NCBI GenBank assembly: GCA_934646835.1
Contig: CAKUES010000011.1
Location: 1 to 64,000 of the forward strand
Origin: an uncultured Coriobacteriales bacterium
GTDB lineage: Bacteria; Actinomycetota; Coriobacteriia; Coriobacteriales; QAMH01
Direction: 5' to 3'
DNA: 64,000 nucleotides
The notes under the pieces are model-generated. The model did not search any database and was not told the DNA's origin. It saw nothing but the letters and a program-made list of their open reading frames with translations. This document shows, one piece after another, positions 58,847 through 64,000 of the stretch. The translations under genes were made by a program, and so were the position numbers. Every line of letters starts with the position of its first letter. Within the stretch, counting starts at the first letter, position 1.

Positions 58847-59662
58847 CTAGTTCTCCAAAACGCGTCCGAGGAGCGCGGCGATAGCCGGGGCGACGTCCTC
58901 GGGGACGGTGATCTTAAAGTTGTCGCGCGGGCCGTTGAGCATGTCGACGATACCACCCATGCGCTCGACGAGCGAGGAGTCATCCGTTCCCACAAAGCCC
59001 TCGTACATAGCGGTCGTGTAGGCACGGCGCAGAAGCGACGAGCGGAAGACCTGCGGGGTCTGGGCAACCCAGAACATGTTGCGGTCGGGCGTGCCGACGA
59101 TGTTTTTCTCGTCCACGACCTTGAGCGTGTCGATGGAGGGATGGCCGACGACAACGCCGTCGATGTCGAGGTCGCCTTTGAGCATGCTGATGGAGCGCTC
59201 GATGAGGTCAACCGTGACCAGCGGGCGCGCACCGTCATGAACGACGATGATCTCCCATTCCGGGTCGACAGCGCTCACGCCGTTCATCGCAGACTCCTGG
59301 CGGATGCTGCCGGCAGAGGCAAACGCGATGGGCGTGGTGAACTCATAAGGATCGATGGCAACGCGGCGGTACTCGTCTGCGCGCTCGTCGGGGCAGACAA
59401 CCACGATCTGGCCGACATCAGCCGCCGAGTCAAAAGCCTCGATAGCCCAGGTCAGGCTCGGTTTGCCGAGCAACTTGAACAGCTGCTTTCCACCAGGGTT
59501 TCCAAAGCGTTCTCCACTACCGCCGGCCATGATGACCGCCGCGGCACATGCCTTCTTGTCGATGTGGCCCTTGTGGGGACCAGCTTCGCGAACTATCTCG
59601 GTCAAGCGCTCTTCGATTCGATGCGCGGCACTGTCCTTAGCAACGTCTGCGTTGTCGCCCAT
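58847..59662 (-). CDS. ispD: 2-C-methyl-D-erythritol 4-phosphate cytidylyltransferase
   Basis: Couples CTP to MEP. The 271-residue form (ATG 59662 with GAGAGGTG upstream) begins with about 40 extra residues (MGDNADVAKDSAAHRIEERL) before the core AAAVIMAGGSGERFGNPGGKQL, followed by VVHDGARPLV and QTPQVFRSSLL. The open frame upstream to 59812 runs through a terminator and is not credible. Confidence 0.95.
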   Translation of the reverse strand: MGDNADVAKDSAAHRIEERLTEIVREAGPHKGHIDKKACAAAVIMAGGSGERFGNPGGKQLFKLLGKPSLTWAIEAFDSAADVGQIVVVCPDERADEYRRVAIDPYEFTTPIAFASAGSIRQESAMNGVSAVDPEWEIIVVHDGARPLVTVDLIERSISMLKGDLDIDGVVVGHPSIDTLKVVDEKNIVGTPDRNMFWVAQTPQVFRSSLLRRAYTTAMYEGFVGTDDSSLVERMGGIVDMLNGPRDNFKITVPEDVAPAIAALLGRVLEN

Positions 59663-59768
59663 TGCGACACCTCTCTCCCGGCCAAAAAAGTTTTCAAGGA
59701 TGTTAACACTCATCCATTTGCGCGGATGCCACAGCGCAAGCCAAGCTGGGGAACTTGTCTCTGAAATC

Positions 59769-59800
59769 CGCAAGGGGTCGAACATAGTCGACCCCTTGCG
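59769..59800 (-). terminator. Terminator after clpC
   Basis: CGCAAGGGGTCGA/TCGACCCCTTGCG (13 bp) with a 6-nt loop. The minus strand continues GATTTCAGAG; lies 15 nt beyond the clpC stop. Confidence 0.75.
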
Positions 59801-59814
59801 TTTGAACATCACTA

Positions 59815-62385
59815 TTAATCTGCGATTGTGCCGCTCGAGCTTCCTTGGCCGACAAGATTGGCACCTGTGAGCCTCGGTGCAGAGAAGTCACCCGGTGTCA
59901 GACGCTCCTCTTTGCGCGGTGCGGGAACCTCGCCTTCGCCCTTGGTGAAGACGAGCGCATCATCTGCGGCACCTGCCGCGATCACATCGCCCTCCTTCCA
60001 CTTGCCCGCCAAGAGCTCCTCGGCCAGAGGATCCTCGACAAGGCGCTGGATGGCGCGGCGCAAGGGACGTGCGCCCATGGTCGTGTCCGTGCCCTCCTTG
60101 GCAATGAGGCCGTACGCCGCATCCGTGAGCGTGATGCTCATGCCGCGCGCGATGAGACGCTGGCGCAAATCATCGATCATGAGCTCTGCGATCTGGCGGA
60201 TCTCTTCGTCGCTCAGGGACTTGAAGACTATCGTGTCGTCAACGCGGTTGAGGAACTCAGGACGGAAGAGCTTCTTGAGCTCCGCCATGACAGACTTGCG
60301 GATGTCGCTGTCCGACATGCCCTGCTTGACGCCGCCAAAGCCCAGCGAGGTCTCCTTGGCGATCTCCCTCGCGCCGACGTTGCTCGTCATGATGATGATC
60401 GTGTTGCGGAAGTCGACCTTGCGTCCCTGGGAGTCCGTCAGGCGCCCCTCCTCGAGGATCTGCAGCAAGATGTTGAAGACATCCGGATGAGCCTTCTCGA
60501 TCTCATCGAAGAGGACGACGGAGTACGGGTGCTGGCGAACAGCCTTAGTCAGCTGACCGCCCTCGTCGTAGCCGACGTAACCCGGGGGGCTGCCGACGAG
60601 ACGGCTCACCGCGTGCTTCTCCATGTACTCGCTCATGTCGATGGAGATCATCGCATCCTCGCGGTCGAAGAGGAAACGGGCAAGCGCCTTGGAGAGCTCC
60701 GTCTTGCCCACGCCAGAGGGACCGAGGAAGATGAAGCTGCCCATGGGCCGCTTGGGGTCCTTGAGGCCCGCGCGGCTGCGGCGAATCGACTTGGAGACCG
60801 CGTCGACTGCCTCGTTTTGGCCGATGATGCGCTCGTGGAGCACAGACTCCATGCGCAAGAGCTTGGATGCCTCCTCCTCCGTCAAGCTCGAGACGGGGAT
60901 GCCGGTCGCCGTGGAGACGACGTCTGCAATCTCCTCGGAGTCGATGGTGGCGACGTTAAGGGCCGCCTCCTCGCGCCATTTTTCCTCGAGCTGCGTGCGC
61001 TGGGCGATGAGCTCTTTCTCGCGGTCGCGGTAAATCGCCGCACGCTCGTAGTCCTGCTTGCCGATGGCGTCCTCCTTCTGGAGGCGCACCTCCTTGAGGC
61101 GGTCGGAAATAGCGGCAACGTCCGAAGGGACCGTCATGTTCTTGATGCGCATGCGCGCACCGGCCTCGTCGATGAGGTCGATCGCCTTGTCGGGCAAGAA
61201 GCGGTCCTGCACGTAGCGGCTCGAGAGCTTGACGGCGCTCTCGAGCGCCTGCTCCGTGTAGTGGACGCGATGGTGTGCCTCGTAGTTGCCGCTCAAGCCG
61301 GAGAGAATCTGCAGCGCCTGGTTCGCAGACGGTTCTTCGATGACGACCGTCTGAAAGCGGCGGTCGAGGGCGGAATCCTTCTCGATGCGCTTGCGGTACT
61401 CCTCCGTCGTCGTCGCGCCGACCACTTGAATCTCGCCGCGCGACAGGGGCGGCTTGAGGATGGCGGCGGCGTCGATCGAGCCCTCGGCGCTGCCAGCGCC
61501 GATGAGCGTGTGCATCTCATCGATGAAGAGGATGACGTTGCCGTCGTCTTTGACTTCCTTGACCACCTGCTTGAGGCGCTCCTCAAACTCGCCGCGGTAC
61601 TTCGAACCAGCCACCAAGGCGCTCACATCGAGCATGAAGAGACGCTTGTTGCGCAGGATGTCGGGAACCTGGCCGTCTGCGATAAGCTGGGCCAGGCCCT
61701 CGGCGATGGCGGTCTTGCCAACGCCCGGCTCGCCGATGAGGAGCGGGTTGTTCTTGGAGCGGCGCGACAGGATCTGCATCACGCGCTCGATCTCCTTCTC
61801 GCGCCCGATAACAGGGTCGAGCTCACCGCGGGCAGCACGGGAGGTGAGGTCGGTCGCGAACTCCTTGAGCATGGACTCCTGGCGCCTGTTGCCTGCTGTA
61901 CCGGGATACGCCCCACGCTGGCTGCCGTCCATAACCGGCTGAGGGGCCGGGTTGTCGCGCACGAGCTCCTCAACTACAGAGCGGATCGCCTCCGGCTCCA
62001 CGCCGAGCTGGGTCAGCGCCTGCATGGCGACGCTGCTGCCCTCGCGCACGATGCCCAAGAGCAAGTGCTCGGTCGAGATGTAGTTCTGCCCCATCTGGAG
62101 AGCTTCCCTGAAGGCGCTCTCCATCACGCGCTTGGCGCGCGGCGTGTAGGGGATGTGCCCCGCAGCGGAGGGCATCTCCTCTCCGTCGATTTCCCTCACC
62201 TGAAGCAGGCAGTCCTCGTAGGTAACGCCGAGCCTGCGCAGAGCTTGAGCCGCAACGCCCTCTCCCTCGCGGATGAGCGCAAGGAGGATATGCTCGGTGC
62301 CGACGTACATACGCTCGAGCATGCGCGCCTCGTCGCCCGCGAGCACAAGGACCTTCTTTGCCTTATCGGTAAACTTTTCAAACAT
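59815..62385 (-). CDS. clpC: ClpC-type AAA+ ATPase chaperone
   Basis: Unfolds substrates for ClpP. The 856-residue protein has the double Clp_N domain (1-150, starting MFEKFTDKAKKVLVLAGDEA), AAA1 Walker A GEPGVGKTAI (about 218-227), a UVR-type middle region (about 420-455), AAA2 Walker A GPSGVGKTEL (about 555-564), the SPPGYVGYDEGG pore loop and a C-terminal D2-small domain. The last 40 residues (after AAGADDALVF) are poorly conserved and end QGSSSGTIAD. No CtsR box or full HspR inverted repeat was identified upstream, only one possible half-site. Downstream of lysS. Confidence 0.96.
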   Translation of the reverse strand: MFEKFTDKAKKVLVLAGDEARMLERMYVGTEHILLALIREGEGVAAQALRRLGVTYEDCLLQVREIDGEEMPSAAGHIPYTPRAKRVMESAFREALQMGQNYISTEHLLLGIVREGSSVAMQALTQLGVEPEAIRSVVEELVRDNPAPQPVMDGSQRGAYPGTAGNRRQESMLKEFATDLTSRAARGELDPVIGREKEIERVMQILSRRSKNNPLLIGEPGVGKTAIAEGLAQLIADGQVPDILRNKRLFMLDVSALVAGSKYRGEFEERLKQVVKEVKDDGNVILFIDEMHTLIGAGSAEGSIDAAAILKPPLSRGEIQVVGATTTEEYRKRIEKDSALDRRFQTVVIEEPSANQALQILSGLSGNYEAHHRVHYTEQALESAVKLSSRYVQDRFLPDKAIDLIDEAGARMRIKNMTVPSDVAAISDRLKEVRLQKEDAIGKQDYERAAIYRDREKELIAQRTQLEEKWREEAALNVATIDSEEIADVVSTATGIPVSSLTEEEASKLLRMESVLHERIIGQNEAVDAVSKSIRRSRAGLKDPKRPMGSFIFLGPSGVGKTELSKALARFLFDREDAMISIDMSEYMEKHAVSRLVGSPPGYVGYDEGGQLTKAVRQHPYSVVLFDEIEKAHPDVFNILLQILEEGRLTDSQGRKVDFRNTIIIMTSNVGAREIAKETSLGFGGVKQGMSDSDIRKSVMAELKKLFRPEFLNRVDDTIVFKSLSDEEIRQIAELMIDDLRQRLIARGMSITLTDAAYGLIAKEGTDTTMGARPLRRAIQRLVEDPLAEELLAGKWKEGDVIAAGAADDALVFTKGEGEVPAPRKEERLTPGDFSAPRLTGANLVGQGSSSGTIAD

Positions 62386-62496
62386 AGAAAACCTCCGTCT
62401 AGATTCCTCAAGGGTATAACGCGATGAGAATCAGAGGGTTTACGGGAAGGTGACATAACAAGGGAAGCGAGCCTGGGCCCCGTTCCTCAAAACAAA

Positions 62497-62519
62497 GAGG
62501 ACCCCGCAAAGGGGTCCTC
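62497..62519 (-). terminator. Terminator after lysS
   Basis: GAGGACCCC/GGGGTCCTC (9 bp) with a GCAAA loop. Minus-strand tail CTTTGTTTTG. 26 nt after lysS. Confidence 0.87.
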
Positions 62520-62544
62520 GCAAGTTGTCGCTTAGGAGCCGGCC

Positions 62545-64000
62545 CTACATCGCCTCGGGGCGCATGTGCGGGAAGAGCAGCACATCGCGGATGCTGGGGT
62601 TGTCGGTCAGCAGCATGACCATGCGGTCGATGCCGATGCCGATGCCGCCTGCAGGGGGCATGCCGTACTCGAGCGCGCGGATGTAGTCCTGGTCGTAGTC
62701 CATGGCCTCCTCGTCGCCTGTTGCCTTTGCCTCCATCTGGGCGGCAAAGCGCTCTGCCTGGTCGACGGGGTCGTTGAGCTCGGAGAATGCATTGGCGTAC
62801 TCATGGCCGCAGATGAAGAGCTCGAAGCGGTCCGTGAGCTCCGGGTTGCCCTCGAGCTTCTTGGCCAGCGGGCTGATCTCGAGCGGGTGCTCGGTCACGA
62901 AGGTCGGCTGGACGATGTTCTCCTCGACGAGAGCCTCGAAGAGCTCGGAGATGAGCTTGCCCTTGCCCCAGCTATCCTGAACCTCCACGCCGTTCTTCTT
63001 TGCAAGCGCGACGAGGTCCTCGTAGCTGCGGTCGAAGGATACGTCCTCACCGGCAGCCTCGGAGGTGAGCTCAATCATGGTCGCACGGCGGAAGGGCTTC
63101 TCGAAGTCGATCTCGTTGCCCTGGTAGGTGCATGTAAGGGAACCGTTGGCAGCCTGGCAAGCTGCGCGGAACGCGCCCTCGCAAAAGTCCATCATGCCAC
63201 GCAGGTCCGTGTAGGCGCAGTATGCCTCGAGCGTCGTGAACTCCGGGTTGTGGGTGAGGTCCATGCCCTCGTTGCGGAAGCAGCGGTTCATTTCGAAGAC
63301 GCGCTCGAAGCCGCCGACGAGCAGGCGCTTGAGGTAGAGCTCGGGCGCGACGCGCAGGTAGACCTCGGTGTCGAGAGCGTTGAAGTGTGCCGTGAAGGGC
63401 TTGGCCGTCGCTCCGCCCATGATGGGATGGAGCATCGGGGTCTCGACCTCCAGGTAGCCCTCGTCCTCGCAGAAGCGACGCAGCGCAGAGGCGATCTTGA
63501 ATCGTTTGGTGAAGGTGGCCTTGACGTCCTCGTTCATGATGAGGTCGACGTAGCGCTGGCGGTAGCGGGTCTCCTTGTCCTCGAGACCGTGGAACTTCTC
63601 GGGGAGGGGGCGCAGGCCCTTGGACAGCAGCGTCACCTTGCTGGGGGACACGGAGAGCTGACCGCGGCGCGTGCGCAGCACGGTGCCGTTGGCGCCGATC
63701 CAGTCGCCGATGTCGAGGTCCTTGATCTGGGCAAAGGCCTCTTCGCCGACGTTGTTGATGCGGATGAAGAGCTGCATGTCAGCGGTGGCGTCGCGCAAGA
63801 CGATGAAGGCGATCTTGCCCTGGTTGCGGATAGCCATGATGCGGCCAGCGATTGCGACCTCGTCCTCGGTCTCCGCACCGTCCTCGAGCTCGGCGTAGCG
63901 CTCCTCGATGTCTGCGCAGTGGTCGCTCACGTCGAAGCGCACTGCATATGCGGTGCCGCCGGCGTCGATGATCGCCTGGCGCTTGTTACGGCGAACCTCG
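62545..64000 (-). CDS. lysS: Lysyl-tRNA synthetase, class II, cut by the window edge
   Basis: Charges tRNA-Lys. About 485 C-terminal residues are visible; translation continues in frame through 64000 (VRRNKRQAIIDAGGTAYAV before the GTG at 63942), so the true N-terminus lies outside. It has the OB-fold anticodon domain (VAIAGRIMAIRNQGKIAFI), class II motif 1 around KTLTVETPMLHP-like EVETPMLHPIMGG, motif 2 FRNEGMDLTHNPEFTTLEAY and motif 3 GGIGIGIDRMVMLLTD. Ends RPEAM. Confidence 0.97.
   Translation of the reverse strand, partial: EVRRNKRQAIIDAGGTAYAVRFDVSDHCADIEERYAELEDGAETEDEVAIAGRIMAIRNQGKIAFIVLRDATADMQLFIRINNVGEEAFAQIKDLDIGDWIGANGTVLRTRRGQLSVSPSKVTLLSKGLRPLPEKFHGLEDKETRYRQRYVDLIMNEDVKATFTKRFKIASALRRFCEDEGYLEVETPMLHPIMGGATAKPFTAHFNALDTEVYLRVAPELYLKRLLVGGFERVFEMNRCFRNEGMDLTHNPEFTTLEAYCAYTDLRGMMDFCEGAFRAACQAANGSLTCTYQGNEIDFEKPFRRATMIELTSEAAGEDVSFDRSYEDLVALAKKNGVEVQDSWGKGKLISELFEALVEENIVQPTFVTEHPLEISPLAKKLEGNPELTDRFELFICGHEYANAFSELNDPVDQAERFAAQMEAKATGDEEAMDYDQDYIRALEYGMPPAGGIGIGIDRMVMLLTDNPSIRDVLLFPHMRPEAM

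Noticed and set aside
59662..59812. Longer IspD N-terminus up to 59812
   Set aside because: The extra region covers the clpC terminator hairpin and lacks family similarity; ATG 59662 has a good ribosome binding site.
59845..62427. Long open frame opposite clpC (plus strand, 860 codons)
   Set aside because: It lies entirely antisense to clpC, has no recognisable domains, biased composition (Leu, Val, Ala, Asp, His, Arg) and no ribosome binding site; a high-GC codon-bias shadow.
62386..62440. HspR (HAIR) or CtsR operator before clpC
   Set aside because: Only one CTTGAG half-site was found; the partner ACTCAAG and any CtsR heptad repeat are missing.
1..64000. Insertion sequence or prophage
   Set aside because: No transposase, integrase, att-like direct repeats or phage structural gene was seen.

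Overview
The window looks like a chromosomal segment of a high-GC, low-redundancy Actinomycetota genome, most probably class Coriobacteriia (Collinsella/Olsenella/Atopobium-type). This is inferred from the roughly 60% GC content, an actinobacterial-style housekeeping gene set mixed with Firmicutes-like synteny (veg next to ispE), a very long membrane-anchored LuxR-type regulator of the kind common in Coriobacteriia, and a phosphoglucose isomerase of the transaldolase-fusion type. No rRNA, phage, IS element, plasmid function or CRISPR array was found. The window is almost entirely core genome with a small accessory island at about 1.8-12.6 kb.

Layout: 0.2-1.8 kb, tRNA-Ala and the infC-rpmI-rplT operon (minus) behind an attenuator-bearing leader; infC appears to start at AUA. 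1.8-3.1 kb, two membrane proteins of unknown function. 3.3-5.9 kb, a plus-strand pair (processive GT2 glycosyltransferase and acyltransferase-3 protein). 5.9-9.7 kb, a minus-strand ABC transporter cassette flanked by two single-span surface proteins. 9.8-12.5 kb, a 912-residue regulator made of two successive membrane+LuxR modules. 12.8-17.1 kb, rsmA, an iron-sulfur flavoprotein, tatD and metG. 17.3-21.0 kb, a heterodimeric ABC exporter. 21-26.5 kb, an aminotransferase, purM-purN and a LytS/LytTR two-component system. 26.7-32.3 kb, a glycosyltransferase-like gene, rnr with PRC-barrel and YtxH stress-type genes, and an unknown gene. 32.6-35.2 kb, the queD-queE-queC-queF preQ0/preQ1 operon behind a probable preQ1-I riboswitch. 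35.3-40.4 kb, purA, purD, a Nudix hydrolase, purE and a translationally coupled pair that resembles the N-terminal and ATP-grasp parts of cyanophycin synthetase. 40.5-50.6 kb, dinB, ispE, veg, pgi, a COG2509 FAD protein, a MocR regulator, lysC and 5-formyl-THF cyclo-ligase. 50.7-55.2 kb, the classic tRNA-tuf-rpmG-tRNA-Trp-secE-nusG-rplK-rplA translation cluster. 55.2-64 kb, the yacP-like NYN gene, rlmB, cysS, ispF, ispD, clpC and a truncated lysS.

The items most worth attention are: the double LuxR regulator; the coupled CphA-N-like/ATP-grasp pair without a Mur-ligase half; the preQ1 switch with a Shine-Dalgarno-sequestering hairpin that re-dates the queD start to UUG; the infC leader with AUA start; a dispersed GC-rich palindromic repeat family (four copies); a terminator-like hairpin inside the 5' codons of the acyltransferase; a three-way-junction leader before lysC; and 9-bp direct repeats upstream of the LytTR regulator.
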